A DNA stretch of 64,000 bases from Hyphomicrobiales bacterium (GCA_900471815.1 UICE01000008.1:124001-188000), one strand, 5' to 3'; counted from the first letter of the stretch, positions 35,448 through 44,793 are shown. Notes: a model not told the origin generated them from the sequence alone. Numbers and translations: made by a program.

Positions 35448-36239
35448 ATGCATTTTGATTTAGCCCATTTCCCGGATTTTCAGGAAGGATTTTTCGGTAT
35501 CTCTGCCAAGAGAGATGTGCTCGAGATGCTGATTGATATCCGGGAGCAGTTGGATTGTCTCCACATAACCCATATCGGCTACTCCAACCAGACCGCTCCC
35601 AACAAGGGATCAACTCCAGACGTTTCTGTTACCACAACCCTGCCTTTCAGCTGGGCGATGCGCTATTCGGCAAAAGGTTATTACAAGTTGGATCCGCTGC
35701 TTGATGCCGTGGTTATGCCTCGGCGCCCTGCCCAGGCAGCAGGAAGCATACGAAATCTGGCAGATGAAGTCGCCTTGTCATCCGAGGTAGAAAAATACTT
35801 TTGGGACCGCGAGATGCGAAACACTGGTAGCCTGTTTCTTGCAGTAGGTGCTTCCAATCCCCACGGCTTCAAAGGGATTACAGAATTTACTTTCAACGTC
35901 GGCAAATCTGAACAGGCGGGCTTCATCGAGCGGATGCGCCAACGCCTTGTTGCATGTTCATCGCGTCTGCACACCGCGCTCCACGGAAATCGCAATCCGG
36001 TCCTTGCTGCCGTTGTTGCCAAGCTGCTGACAAAACGAGAACTGGATTGCCTCTATTGGGCTGCCAATGGAAAGACGGACGGCGAAATCGGCGAAATTCT
36101 TGACATCGCGCGCTGGACGGTAGTGACGTACTTGCAAAACGCAAAAAACAAGCTTGGTTGCGCCAATCGCACCTCAACCGTAGCAACTGCTTTGGCATTG
36201 GGCGTTATCGAAATGCCTGTTATCGCAAACAGGTTCTAG
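35448..36239 (+). CDS. vjbR: LuxR-family quorum-sensing-type regulator, VjbR-like
   Basis: 263 residues from ATG 35448 (MHFDLAHFPDFQEGFFG). The N-terminal autoinducer domain has the conserved pocket pattern LPFSWAMRYSAKGYYKLDPL (Trp, Tyr, Asp, Pro). The C-terminal HTH has LTKRELDCLYWAANGKTDGE, then IARWTVVTYLQNAKNKL and NRTSTVATALALG, and is nearly identical to my recollection of Brucella VjbR over this stretch. In Brucella VjbR binds C12-homoserine lactone and controls flagellar and virulence genes; here it also sits beside the flagellar cluster. No luxI is in the window. Its 253-base upstream region contains an ACAATTGT palindrome (35302-35309) and nothing else I recognise. Confidence 0.9.
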   Translation: MHFDLAHFPDFQEGFFGISAKRDVLEMLIDIREQLDCLHITHIGYSNQTAPNKGSTPDVSVTTTLPFSWAMRYSAKGYYKLDPLLDAVVMPRRPAQAAGSIRNLADEVALSSEVEKYFWDREMRNTGSLFLAVGASNPHGFKGITEFTFNVGKSEQAGFIERMRQRLVACSSRLHTALHGNRNPVLAAVVAKLLTKRELDCLYWAANGKTDGEIGEILDIARWTVVTYLQNAKNKLGCANRTSTVATALALGVIEMPVIANRF

Positions 36240-36676
36240 TCGGTGCTCTCGGAAGCTGTGAATTGAGGCAAATGGGCATCTGCAAAAGCTGCTTCAAGCA
36301 AAGCCGTGTTTTCCGCCGGGCTTCGGCCCGTTTCAGCAAAACGCAAATGATGAAGGTCAATTTCAGTGGAATGGGCTGAGAGGATCAAGCGAAAATATGC
36401 ATTGACGCCCATGTTGCTGAATTCCAGATCAAGTGTCACCGTGGGCGTCGAGTTCCAGTCGAGGTGATACTCACCGCCGTGCCCGAAAGTCAGCGTATTG
36501 GGATAAAAGGTCAACTCGGTGGCCGAGTTTACGATGTCGGCAATATTGCCGAAAAGCTCACAGCGGATGAAGGCAATATAGTCGGCCACGTCAACGAGCA
36601 GAAGGTCTTTGATAACCTCCGTCAGATGCCGCTCTAGAATCTCGACGCGTGTCGCGGAATACTGGGTTTTTTTCAT
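36236..36676 (-). CDS. Hypothetical protein at end of the flhB operon
   Basis: 146 residues, not recognised. The sequence is soluble and acidic, with a predicted helical N-terminus (HLTEVIKDLLLVDVADYIAF) followed by strands (LTFYPNTLTFGHGGEYHLDW, VTLDLEFSNMGVNAYFRLIL). It starts 27 bases after flhB and is likely the last gene of the motA-fliM-fliN-fliG-flhB operon. Its end overlaps the convergent vjbR-like gene by four bases. A flagellar role is suggested only by position. Confidence 0.7.
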   Translation of the reverse strand: MKKTQYSATRVEILERHLTEVIKDLLLVDVADYIAFIRCELFGNIADIVNSATELTFYPNTLTFGHGGEYHLDWNSTPTVTLDLEFSNMGVNAYFRLILSAHSTEIDLHHLRFAETGRSPAENTALLEAAFADAHLPQFTASESTD

Positions 36677-36703
36677 ATATTCATCCGACTATCGATAATT
36701 ATA

Positions 36704-37768
36704 CTATTTTCGGCGGGTATTAACAAATTGAATAAGTTCGGCGACAGCCTTGTAGAATTCCGGCGCGATTACATTATTAACCTGCACCTGTTTGTAGAGT
36801 GAACGTGCCAACAGGACATTCTCGAAAATCGGCACATCATTTGCCTCTGCGACTTCTCTTATCTTTAGTGCGATGATGTCCTGACCCTTGGCGACAACGA
36901 CGGGAGCGGGATCCTTTGCCGGATTGTAGCGAAGTGCAACCGAGAAGTGTGTCGGATTTGCGACGATGAGAGTGGCGGTCGGAACTGACGCAATCATCCG
37001 CTGCCGCGCGCGATCGCGGCTGAGGGATCTCAACCGTGACTTGAGCAAAGGATCGCCTTCAGCCTGCTTGTGTTCGTCCTTGATCTCTTGTCGTGTCATG
37101 CGCAGTTCATTGCGCCAGTGAATGCGCGACCAGGCAATGTCGAATGCTGCCAGCACAGTTACTGCGATCGCTATCGAAGAAAGCAGGCGGGTTATATGGG
37201 CCCTAATAAGCTCCGGAAGCTGCCCGGGTTCAGTGATTATGGCATCAACAAAAAAATGGCTGTCGCGAAAAAAAATCATGAAAACAATGATGCTGGCCGC
37301 GGCAAATTTGAAGGTTGATTTTAGAAACTCAACGCGTCCGGCAGACCCGAAAATACGCGACCAGCCTTTGGCGGGCGACACCCTCGATGCTTGTGGCTCG
37401 ATACGGTTGAAAACAATTCGCGGAGCGTTTTGCAGAACCGATGCAAGGATGCCTGCACCGGGGATCAGGATCATAATGGGAAGCAGCGCAAGACAGACGG
37501 CTGCTCCAATTATTCCGAACAACTGCCGCGCATCATCTGCGCTGTTCAAATGCCAGTCGTCTGATTTGTCAAAGAGTTCAGAAAGGAAAGATGAGAGTTT
37601 TGCGCCGCTTGGTATCGCTACAAACACCAGAATGATGATAAGCGCGATGATCGAGGCAAGGATGGGTGCTTCGCGAGAGAAGGGCAGGTTGCCTTTCTCC
37701 ATTGCATCGCTGATTTTCTTTTCAGTCGCCTCCTCGGTTTTGCTCTCTTTGTCGGTCTCGTCTGACAT
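36704..37768 (-). CDS. flhB: Flagellar export switch protein FlhB
   Basis: 354 residues. The charged N-terminus DETDKESKTEEATEKKISDA and four hydrophobic helices (near 35-52, 85-108, 155-168, 195-212) precede the cytoplasmic domain, which contains the self-cleaving motif NPTH at residues 271-274 (LIVANPTHFSVALRY). FlhB sets the substrate order of the flagellar type III secretion gate. It follows fliG by 17 bases. Confidence 0.97.
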   Translation of the reverse strand: MSDETDKESKTEEATEKKISDAMEKGNLPFSREAPILASIIALIIILVFVAIPSGAKLSSFLSELFDKSDDWHLNSADDARQLFGIIGAAVCLALLPIMILIPGAGILASVLQNAPRIVFNRIEPQASRVSPAKGWSRIFGSAGRVEFLKSTFKFAAASIIVFMIFFRDSHFFVDAIITEPGQLPELIRAHITRLLSSIAIAVTVLAAFDIAWSRIHWRNELRMTRQEIKDEHKQAEGDPLLKSRLRSLSRDRARQRMIASVPTATLIVANPTHFSVALRYNPAKDPAPVVVAKGQDIIALKIREVAEANDVPIFENVLLARSLYKQVQVNNVIAPEFYKAVAELIQFVNTRRK

Positions 37769-37785
37769 CTAGCAGGACTGCTCCG

Positions 37786-38814
37786 TTAAGGTCCGACCTG
37801 CTCGGGCTCAAGGCGAAGATCGCCGCGTTCAGCCAAAGCAATTGCGGTACGTGCGATAGAGCGCCTGGCCTCCGTTACAGCATTGGCATTGATATTGTTC
37901 GGGCTGGAGAGTTCTGTCTCAACCATGCGGCGCCCGCGTGTCGATAGCGACTGAAGAATGAGTTCCTGGAGCTGCGGCTCGCAACCATGCAAGGCTGTGG
38001 TAACAACATCGGTCTGAATGTCATCGAACAGAACAAGTCTCGAGCGCTGCGACAGACGGGCAATATCCTCGAAGGTGAACAGTTTCGCCTTGATCTTTGC
38101 AAGGTCGTCCGCACCGAGATCCGTCAGATCTCCAAGCAGTTCGTCGATCTCGGATTTTTCCAGCTGATTGATAATATTCGCGATCGTGCCGTGATGGCTC
38201 TTTTCGGAAGCCGTATTGTCTTTTCCTGTTACCTCACGTTGAAGAATGGCTTCGAGCATGGCGGAGACAGCTGGGGCAACTTTGCGGATATGCAACGTGC
38301 GCTGGATCAAGGCGCTGCGCGTCGTTGGTGAAAAACGGATAAGCAACTTTGCTGCGATATCGGATGGCAGGCGGGAAATCACATAGGCTGTGACCTGCGG
38401 ATGCTGATTAACAAGATAGGCGTGCAAGATCTCGGCGGGAATTCGCGGTAATTGATCCCAAACGGACTCCTGAGCCAAAAGTTCGGGCCGGCGGTTTTCG
38501 ATAACGGCACTTGCTTCATCGGCGGTGAGGGATTCGCGCAGCAGGCCCTCAAAGCGCATCCCGGCTTCGGATACCGGCGCACCGTCGGCAAATGCATTCT
38601 CGAACTGCTTTACCAGTTCTTCGAAGTCGCTGGGCGTGATGGGTTCGAGCTTGCGAGCGTGTACCGCCAGTGAACGCAAATCATCCGCTGTGAAATGCTT
38701 GAGGAGGCGGGACGCGGATGGCCGTCCGATGGCGACGAGCAATGCCGCCACTTTTTCAGGTCCTGACAAATCCTGGATGGCGCTTGATGCCTCTTCGGTT
38801 GCGTGATCGCTCAT
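37786..38814 (-). CDS. fliG: Flagellar motor switch protein FliG
   Basis: 342 residues. The three-domain FliG pattern is visible: LSGPEKVAALLVAIGRPSAS at residue 18, the middle-domain armadillo part LVNQHPQVTAYVISRLPSD (EHPQ-like motif as NQHPQ), and the C-terminal FTFEDIARLSQRSRLVLFDD with the charged helix that touches the stator (VDTELSS-like region SRGRRMVETELSSP). Forms the C-ring with FliM and FliN and takes torque from MotA. It lies ten bases after fliN. Confidence 0.95.
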   Translation of the reverse strand: MSDHATEEASSAIQDLSGPEKVAALLVAIGRPSASRLLKHFTADDLRSLAVHARKLEPITPSDFEELVKQFENAFADGAPVSEAGMRFEGLLRESLTADEASAVIENRRPELLAQESVWDQLPRIPAEILHAYLVNQHPQVTAYVISRLPSDIAAKLLIRFSPTTRSALIQRTLHIRKVAPAVSAMLEAILQREVTGKDNTASEKSHHGTIANIINQLEKSEIDELLGDLTDLGADDLAKIKAKLFTFEDIARLSQRSRLVLFDDIQTDVVTTALHGCEPQLQELILQSLSTRGRRMVETELSSPNNINANAVTEARRSIARTAIALAERGDLRLEPEQVGP

Positions 38815-38824
38815 CTCGCCACGC

Positions 38825-39178
38825 TTAATTGCCGCTGCCGATGACTTCGGTCAGGCTGACGCCAAACCTTGAGCTGTCATCTTCAAGGACGATCACTTCA
38901 CCGCGGGCGATTACGCGGCCATTGACGACAATATCGACCGGATCGCCGATTTGCTTGTCTAGTGTCACGACAGAACCACGTCCGAGCTTCATCAGATTTG
39001 CGACCGGCATGGACGTACTTCCCAGAACAACCTGCACGTCAACTGGGATACCCATGATCAGGTCGATATTGGGCTTGGATCCGGCTGTTTTTCGGGTCGG
39101 TTGCGGCTCGTCGCGCTTGAGGTCTTCGATGGCCTCGTTCAGTTCGTCTTCGATCGAGTTCTTGTCGGATATGGCCAT
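38825..39178 (-). CDS. fliN: Flagellar motor switch protein FliN
   Basis: 117 residues. An acidic N-terminus of about 35 residues is followed by the SpoA domain: LIMGIPVDVQVVLGSTSMPV, then NLMKLGRGSVVTLDKQIGDP and VDIVVNGRVIARGEVIVLED with the final FGVSLTEVI. FliN makes the bottom of the C-ring and binds export chaperone complexes. The gene is in the motA operon, 30 bases downstream of the small membrane protein gene. Confidence 0.96.
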   Translation of the reverse strand: MAISDKNSIEDELNEAIEDLKRDEPQPTRKTAGSKPNIDLIMGIPVDVQVVLGSTSMPVANLMKLGRGSVVTLDKQIGDPVDIVVNGRVIARGEVIVLEDDSSRFGVSLTEVIGSGN

Positions 39179-39208
39179 GATGCGAATGATCCCGAGTGCG
39201 GAGTAGGT

Positions 39209-39721
39209 TTAAAGAACGGCGCCAGCAACGTCGCTGGCACGAACGATACGATTGACAAAAACTGGCAAGGGGCGCGCTGGTTCGAACGGAGCAACTTGCG
39301 TTGGCGTTACAGATTTGAGCTGATCCGTCATAAAGTGATTGATGGAACTGATTTTGACTTCCGGTGGAGCTACGTGTGACGTAGCTGCCGGTTGCTGCAT
39401 GGCAGCGGCAACAAGTGCATCTTCATTCAGATCCAGCCGCGCTCGCTTTATAAGCTCCATTGCGCGGGCCATTTCAGAGCGCACACGATCAGAATCTTTC
39501 AGGCGCGCTTCAAGCCGTATGCTTTCGTCCCGGCAGATCTCCCGCTCTGCCTGAAGGATTGCCAAGGCTTTTTGAAGATTGTTTGCAGAGCTTGCTACCT
39601 GATTTGCCATCAGCCGGCTCATTGCCGTCAGTCTGCTCGCTTTGCGCAGCGCCGCAAAAAATACGATCAAGGAAATGGCACTCAAACCCAGTGAGATCAG
39701 ATTAACCAGCAGCAAGCTCAT
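39209..39721 (-). CDS. Small membrane protein between fliM and fliN
   Basis: 170 residues from ATG 39721 (MSLLLVNLISLGLSAISLIV), preceded by GAGGA; the open frame extends further upstream, but only inside fliM. One N-terminal helix (residues 3-25) is followed by a long helical, probably coiled-coil region (ANNLQKALAILQAEREICRD) and a Pro-rich tail. It overlaps the fliM end by 20 bases. Comparable genes occupy this place in Brucella-like flagellar clusters (I believe annotated DUF6468). Function unknown; an anchor or motor-associated role is speculation. Confidence 0.75.
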   Translation of the reverse strand: MSLLLVNLISLGLSAISLIVFFAALRKASRLTAMSRLMANQVASSANNLQKALAILQAEREICRDESIRLEARLKDSDRVRSEMARAMELIKRARLDLNEDALVAAAMQQPAATSHVAPPEVKISSINHFMTDQLKSVTPTQVAPFEPARPLPVFVNRIVRASDVAGAVL

Positions 39722-40640
39722 CAAGGAGGTCCTCTTCTTCGTTGACGGGATCGGTGATGCGAACGGTGAATACGCTTCCCGCCTTGCCGAGACGGCATTT
39801 GTAAAGGGCCTGATCGCCGCTGCGCAGACGGACTTGATCAATTGCGTCCTTGGGTAAGTGCAGAATTTGCCCCGGGCGCAGTAAAGCGAGTTGCTCAAGA
39901 GTCATTGAACCTTGCTGCAAATAGGCCTCGACCTCGATATGCGCGCGGCTGACTTCCAGTCGCAGCTTCTTTGCCCAGCTGGGATCAAGATGATGTGCGG
40001 GCTGCCGCAACAAGCGGGCGATTGCGTCCTGCATCGGCCGGAAAGCGGAGCGCGGCAACAGAATGGAGGCGTGACCGGAGCGGCCCGTTACATTCAAGCC
40101 GATAGTGCAGGCAATCATTCGGGCCTCGGAAACGGTGCCCGGCGCAAGGTGCGCAGCTTCGCTAAGTTCGCCCATCTGGAAAAGCGGATCGCCGCCGGAG
40201 AACATATGATCGAGCGAGGATGTGATATCGCTGAAAGTCTGTCGCGCGATTCCCATATCCACTGACGTGAAAGGCCTAATAGTCGTCGCCATCTCGGAAC
40301 TTCCGCCAGAACCGAAGAGAGCCTCAATTCCACAGTCGACAAAGCTCCGGTCGGCGGCCAGCAGGATTCTTGAGCCCCATTTGGGCACGGATACCGTTCC
40401 CACCAAGGCCGAACCCTGGACTGCATCGGTCACGGCTTCTTTTTCGAGGGAGCGAATATTAAGGAACTCAGCGGTGACGGCTGCATCGGTTTGCGCGGAA
40501 ATCCTTGCGCCAAATGTCGAAGCCAAATCGCGGAATACCGTTTCGAATGATTTCAGATCATCGACAGAAAGGCCCGCCGCCCGCAGGATACTATCCGCCA
40601 GCGCGTCAGGTTTTTTTTGCTCGGCCTCGACCTCCATCAC
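39702..40640 (-). CDS. fliM: Flagellar motor switch protein FliM
   Basis: 312 residues. The middle domain has AALFG-like segments (GIEALFGSGG) and VDMGIARQTFSDI, with the C-terminal SpoA domain LRLEVSRAHIEVEAYLQQGS and LALLRPGQILHLPKDAIDQVRL. The N-terminal CheY-binding peptide of enteric FliM is not obvious; the start here is MMEVEAEQKKPDALADSIL. FliM links FliG and FliN in the C-ring. It lies six bases after motA. This family is divergent in Rhizobiales, which explains the weaker motifs. Confidence 0.9.
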   Translation of the reverse strand: MMEVEAEQKKPDALADSILRAAGLSVDDLKSFETVFRDLASTFGARISAQTDAAVTAEFLNIRSLEKEAVTDAVQGSALVGTVSVPKWGSRILLAADRSFVDCGIEALFGSGGSSEMATTIRPFTSVDMGIARQTFSDITSSLDHMFSGGDPLFQMGELSEAAHLAPGTVSEARMIACTIGLNVTGRSGHASILLPRSAFRPMQDAIARLLRQPAHHLDPSWAKKLRLEVSRAHIEVEAYLQQGSMTLEQLALLRPGQILHLPKDAIDQVRLRSGDQALYKCRLGKAGSVFTVRITDPVNEEEDLLDELAAG

Positions 40641-40646
40641 AGAACC

Positions 40647-41534
40647 TTAAGCCGCTTGCTGCAGGGGCGTTGGGGAGAGAGTTTCCTGCTCCACAACGTC
40701 AATGGATGGACGATCATAGGCGGAAATAGTCTTGCGGCCATATTCGAGCGCGATTTGGGGCAGAGCACCATTCATATATGCCAGCAATGTCTGCTTTACG
40801 ATGATGTAAAGCCTGTTTTGCTTCTCGCGCGTTGTCTTGATCTTGGTGGCGATCGGCCCCACGACACCGTAGGACAGGAAGATGCCCGCGAAGGTCCCGA
40901 CAAGTGCTGCGCCGATGAGATGTCCAAGAATTTCAGGCGACTCATTGAGCGCGCCCATGGCTTTGATGACGCCAAGAACAGCGGCGACGATGCCAAGGGC
41001 AGGCAATCCCTCCGACACGCTGACCATTGCATGATAAGGCTTGAGCTTGTCACGTGAAATGGTGTGAATTTCTTCATCCATCAGAGCTTCGATTTCATGC
41101 GAACGCGCATTGCCGATGATGATCAGGCGGCAATAGTCGCAGATGAAATGCGTCAGGTCATGGTTCTTGAGAACGCTCGGAAATGCCTGGAAAATTGTCG
41201 ATTCATTCGGATTATCGATATGAACTTCCACCTCATTACGCGATTTTGCGCGCAATTCGCGCATCAGGGCATAGAGAACACCGAGCACATCGAGATAGTC
41301 ACGCTGCTTTGGCACCTTGTTGGTGAATGCCTCCATGCAGGCGCGACCGGAATCCTTGACTGCCGAGAAGGGATTGGCCACCAGGAAAGTGCCGAGTGCG
41401 GAACCGCCGATAATCACAAATTCCCATGGCTGCATCAGAACGCCAACGTGCCCGCCCATGGCGATAAAGCCACCAAGCAGACAACCCATTGTTACGACCA
41501 GTCCGATCAGAATACCCAAAACCTGCTCCTGCAT
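40647..41534 (-). CDS. motA: Flagellar stator protein MotA
   Basis: 295 residues from ATG at 41534 ([20 protein letters not shown]), matching the usual 290. The longer open frame to 41642 would put the start upstream of the proposed operator at 41567-41583 and adds a Cys-rich leader, so I reject it. Four helices: two near the N-terminus, and two around 165-220 with [17 protein letters not shown] and [21 protein letters not shown]. Residues of the cytoplasmic loop that engages FliG lie between. It is the inner-membrane proton channel subunit and the first gene of a leftward operon. Confidence 0.95.
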   Translation of the reverse strand: MQEQVLGILIGLVVTMGCLLGGFIAMGGHVGVLMQPWEFVIIGGSALGTFLVANPFSAVKDSGRACMEAFTNKVPKQRDYLDVLGVLYALMRELRAKSRNEVEVHIDNPNESTIFQAFPSVLKNHDLTHFICDYCRLIIIGNARSHEIEALMDEEIHTISRDKLKPYHAMVSVSEGLPALGIVAAVLGVIKAMGALNESPEILGHLIGAALVGTFAGIFLSYGVVGPIATKIKTTREKQNRLYIIVKQTLLAYMNGALPQIALEYGRKTISAYDRPSIDVVEQETLSPTPLQQAA

Positions 41535-41566
41535 GTTCGCCAGTGTTCCAGAGCTATCAAGGTCGG

Positions 41567-41583
41567 CTTGCGTGAACCTTGCA
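41567..41583 (-). promoter_or_regulatory. Proposed FtcR/Rem operator, motA operon
   Basis: Read on the minus strand: TGCAAGGTTCACGCAAG, that is TGCAAG and CGCAAG half-sites 11 bp apart. It ends 32 bases before the motA start and shares the (T/C)NCAAG-NTTCN-CGCAAG layout with four other flagellar promoters. Tandem 11-bp half-sites suit OmpR-type regulators. Confidence 0.55.
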
Positions 41584-41838
41584 GCCGGAACGGAGTTTGA
41601 TTTCGAAAAGCAGCTGCATGTCTTCCTTTTGTAGTAAGACAAGGAGGCTCAGCTAGCCACCGAACGCCATTTGCTACATGCCATGGGCTAGCTTGCACCG
41701 CTTAAAATGAAAGAGAGTGGGTTGCAATGACAGTCGCCAGTGTTGCAAGGGCTAGTTCCTTACAATCAATTCTTTTCCTCATGGTGAGCCTTCCTGAGCG
41801 AAGGACAAACCCGCGCACACTGTCAACTGGCGTTTCTC

Positions 41839-41855
41839 CATCAGCTTCAGGCAAG
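41839..41855 (+). promoter_or_regulatory. Proposed FtcR/Rem operator, DUF1217-flgF-fliI operon
   Basis: CATCAGCTTCAGGCAAG, identical at 14 of 17 positions to the copy before flgE. It ends 43 bases before the ATG at 41899. Confidence 0.6.
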
Positions 41856-41898
41856 CTTGATTTGCGACAAATACGCAAAAGCTTCTGAAAGGCGCATC

Positions 41899-42681
41899 AT
41901 GACCAGTACGATGACGAGCTACCGTTTGATTGCTGCGGATCTGCCGCGCTCACTTGCGCGCATTGCCAAGGAACCAATGGTACAGCGCGACAGCGACTAT
42001 TATCTGAAGAACATTGGCAAGGTGAAAACCATCGATGATCTGATGAAGGATACCAAGCTATATAATTATGCGTTGAAAGCCTTCGGGCTTGAAGACATGG
42101 CCTATGCCAAGGCATTCATCAAAAAAGTTTTGACCGAAGGGGTCGAGAACAGGGACAGTTTTGCCAATAAGCTGACTGATACCCGCTACAAGGAATTTGC
42201 TACGGCTTTCAACTTCGCCAAACTGGGCGACAAGACGACCGAAAGCCCGGTCGTATTAAAGCCTGTCGTCGACAGCTATGTTCAGATGACGCTTGAACAG
42301 GAAACCGGTAAACAAAGCGACGGCGCGCGCCTGGCGCTTTATTTTTCCCGCAAGGCTTCGTCCATTACCAATGCTTATGAGATCCTTGGCGATAAGCGCC
42401 TGCTTGCAGTCTTCCAGACAACCTTCAATATTCCCAAACAGACATCCGCACTCGACATTGATCGTCAGGCCAAGATGGTTGAAGAGAAACTTGATCTCAA
42501 GGATTTGCAGGATCCGGCGAAGGTCGAGAAACTTCTTGTCCGCTTTACAGCCATGTACGACATGGCCAATCCCAGCACGAATATGGCGCCGTCAGTGCAG
42601 TTGTTTGGCGGGGCGGCGGAAATCGGCATATCGCCCAGCATTCTTGCAACCCTGCAATCATTCAAACTTGGAGGGCGCTGA
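41899..42681 (+). CDS. DUF1217 flagellar-cluster protein
   Basis: 260 residues from ATG 41899 (MTSTMTSYRLIAADLPRSLAR); the frame is open from 41857, but GGCGC-type spacing and the operator position favour this start. Mostly helical, with TDTRYKEFATAFNFAKLGDK and the GDKRLLAVFQTTFNIPKQTSALDIDRQ region typical of DUF1217. It is found next to flgF in rhizobial flagellar clusters. No signal peptide. Function unknown. The stop overlaps the flgF start (TGATG). Confidence 0.85.
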   Translation: MTSTMTSYRLIAADLPRSLARIAKEPMVQRDSDYYLKNIGKVKTIDDLMKDTKLYNYALKAFGLEDMAYAKAFIKKVLTEGVENRDSFANKLTDTRYKEFATAFNFAKLGDKTTESPVVLKPVVDSYVQMTLEQETGKQSDGARLALYFSRKASSITNAYEILGDKRLLAVFQTTFNIPKQTSALDIDRQAKMVEEKLDLKDLQDPAKVEKLLVRFTAMYDMANPSTNMAPSVQLFGGAAEIGISPSILATLQSFKLGGR

Positions 42682-43403
42682 TGGAAAATTCCATTTATGT
42701 AGGGCTTTCGTCACAAATATCGCTGGAACGCCGGCTTGATGTGCTGGCGCATAATGTGGCGAATATGTCGACGCCCGGATTCAGGGCAACAGGCATGAAA
42801 TTCGATGCGATGGTCTCGAAGGCCGCCGAGAACTCGAGCTTCGTCAGTGCTGGCGAAAGCTTTATCAAGACGGAGGCCGGACCGATCAATCAGACTGGCA
42901 ATCCGCTTGATGTTGCCGCCAAGGGGAATGTCTGGTTTTCATTGCAGACGCCAGCAGGTCAGGTGTTTACCCGTGATGGCAGAATGAAAATGTCGACCAC
43001 GGGAGAACTGCTATCGGTCAAGGGATACCCAATCCTCGACGCCGGAGGCCAGCCGCTGACAATCGACCCGAATGGGGGCCCGCCGGAGATATCTTCGGAT
43101 GGTGCGGTTTATCAAAATGGTCGTCAGCTCGGTGCCATTGGATTGTTCACGATCGATCTTGGTGCAAAACTCAGTTACTTCGATAATTCTGCAATCATAC
43201 CGAGCGTTGCTGCCCAACCAGTAATCGACAATCCGGACGCAGGTGTCATTCAGGGTGCAATTGAGGGATCAAACGTTGATGCGATCAGCGAAATGACTCG
43301 GCTCATGAATGTTACGCGCGCCTTTGAACGCGTCAATGCCTTGCTCAGCGGCAGTGAAGCGACGTTCACGAGCGCCATCAAGACCCTCGGTTCGTCCTCT
43401 TGA
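42681..43403 (+). CDS. flgF: Flagellar proximal rod protein FlgF
   Basis: 240 residues. The N-terminal rod motif LDVLAHNVANMSTPGFRATG (about residue 14) and the C-terminal helix MTRLMNVTRAFERVNALLSG are those of rod/hook family proteins. Between them lie TGNPLDVAAKGNVWFSLQTP and GQVFTRDGRMKMSTTGEL. FlgF forms part of the rod spanning the periplasm. It is exported through the flagellar secretion system without a signal peptide. Confidence 0.94.
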   Translation: MENSIYVGLSSQISLERRLDVLAHNVANMSTPGFRATGMKFDAMVSKAAENSSFVSAGESFIKTEAGPINQTGNPLDVAAKGNVWFSLQTPAGQVFTRDGRMKMSTTGELLSVKGYPILDAGGQPLTIDPNGGPPEISSDGAVYQNGRQLGAIGLFTIDLGAKLSYFDNSAIIPSVAAQPVIDNPDAGVIQGAIEGSNVDAISEMTRLMNVTRAFERVNALLSGSEATFTSAIKTLGSSS

Positions 43404-43416
43404 TGTCCTGCGATTC

Positions 43417-44793
43417 ATGACCGCGCTGGACAGTGCCCTACAGACCATGAACACCGGAACGGTGATGCTCGACAGCCTGGCGCGCCTGTTGTCACAGGCC
43501 AACCGGGAATGTGGGTCTGTTGCTGTCGGCGGATACGTCAATGAAGTATCGCGGTCGGCAATCGGTGTAAGGGGTATCTCGGACAAGGTGCAGCTTGGGG
43601 ATCTCGTGATGATCCGATGTGATCAGCATCTTCATCCCGCCGAAGTGGTGCGGCTTGAACAAACTCAAACATTGATCAAACCATTTGACGACCGGATTAC
43701 GCCATCGCTCGGCAGCCCGGTGTTTCCCGAAGGCCAGTTTCGTATTGCACCTGCACCAGACTGGAAGGGCAGGGTTATCAATGCGCTGGGCGAGCCGCTC
43801 GACGGCAAGGGATTGATGACCACCGGAACCGAACCAGTGCCTGTGGACTGTGCAGCACCTTCTGCGATGAACAGGAACCGGGTGGAAAAAGGCCTGCGAA
43901 GCGGCGTCAATGTCGTCGACGTCTTCGTGCCCATGTGTTTCGGCCAGCGTATGGGCATTTTTGCCGGTTCCGGCGTCGGCAAATCCACGCTGCTTGCCAT
44001 GATGACCAAAGCGGCGGACTTCGACACAGTCGTTCTTGCACTGACAGGCGAGCGCGGCCGCGAAGTGCGCGACATGCTTGAAGACACAATGGCTGGCAAA
44101 CTGGATAAGACCATTGCCGTTATTGCCACGGGTGATGAAAGTCCGATGATGCGACGGCTTGCTCCCAATACGGCCACTGCGATTGCCGAGTATTTCCGTG
44201 ATCGCGGCGACAATGTACTTTTGATCGTGGATTCGATTACGCGTTTTGCCCATGCAGCACGCGAAATAGCCATTGCCGCCGGTGAACCGCCGGTATCACG
44301 CGGTTATCCGCCGAGCGTCTTCAGCCAGCTGCCGAGGCTGCTTGAACGGGCAGGGCCGGGGCTTGAAGGCCAAGGCACAATTACCGGTCTTTATGCTGTT
44401 CTCGTCGATGGCGATGATCACAATGATCCCATTTCGGATGCCATTCGTGGTACTCTTGACGGTCATATCGTTCTCGATCGAACCATAGCGGCTCAGGGGC
44501 GGTTTCCGGCTGTCGATATTCTGGGATCGATATCACGTCTGGCACACCATAATTGGTCTCCGGATCAGGCAAAACTTGCGACGGGTCTGCGCAGCCTGAT
44601 TTCAAGGTTCGAGGAAACGCGCGATCTTCGGATGATCGGCGCTTATCAGACCGGCAGCGATCCGCAGATTGATCAGGCCGTCCATCTCGTACCGCTGATA
44701 TACGGGACAATGCAGCAGACGCCAGCCTCCCCACTATCTCAGGACCCTTATAGCGACCTTGCCACCGCCTTGCGGCCAACGGAGCCATCATGA
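43417..44793 (+). CDS. fliI: Flagellum-specific ATPase FliI
   Basis: 458 residues from ATG 43417 (MTALDSALQTMNTG); the open frame begins earlier but only inside flgF. P-loop AGSGVGKST at 183-191, LALTGERGREVRDMLED, Walker B LLIVDSITRFAHA, then SRGYPPSVFSQLPRLLERAG. This is the beta-subunit-like ATPase that energises export with FliH and FliJ. The start lies 13 bases after flgF. The ribosome site is weak, so ATG 43447 cannot be excluded. Confidence 0.95.
   Translation: MTALDSALQTMNTGTVMLDSLARLLSQANRECGSVAVGGYVNEVSRSAIGVRGISDKVQLGDLVMIRCDQHLHPAEVVRLEQTQTLIKPFDDRITPSLGSPVFPEGQFRIAPAPDWKGRVINALGEPLDGKGLMTTGTEPVPVDCAAPSAMNRNRVEKGLRSGVNVVDVFVPMCFGQRMGIFAGSGVGKSTLLAMMTKAADFDTVVLALTGERGREVRDMLEDTMAGKLDKTIAVIATGDESPMMRRLAPNTATAIAEYFRDRGDNVLLIVDSITRFAHAAREIAIAAGEPPVSRGYPPSVFSQLPRLLERAGPGLEGQGTITGLYAVLVDGDDHNDPISDAIRGTLDGHIVLDRTIAAQGRFPAVDILGSISRLAHHNWSPDQAKLATGLRSLISRFEETRDLRMIGAYQTGSDPQIDQAVHLVPLIYGTMQQTPASPLSQDPYSDLATALRPTEPS

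Larger units (their letters stand above)
41535..41898. other. Divergent flagellar promoter region (motA / DUF1217 operons)
   Basis: 364 bases without a supportable gene. It carries a proposed flagellar operator near each end (41567-41583 for motA; 41839-41855 for the DUF1217 gene). In the middle is an 8-bp inverted repeat AGCTAGCC (41651-41658) / GGCTAGCT (41686-41693). A CCTTC/GAAGG hairpin follows to the right (41788-41803 area). Confidence 0.6.

Noticed and set aside
41534-41642. Longer motA with a 36-residue Cys-rich N-terminal extension
   Set aside because: MotA proteins start at the first helix and are about 290 residues; the extension would also put the start upstream of the proposed operator.
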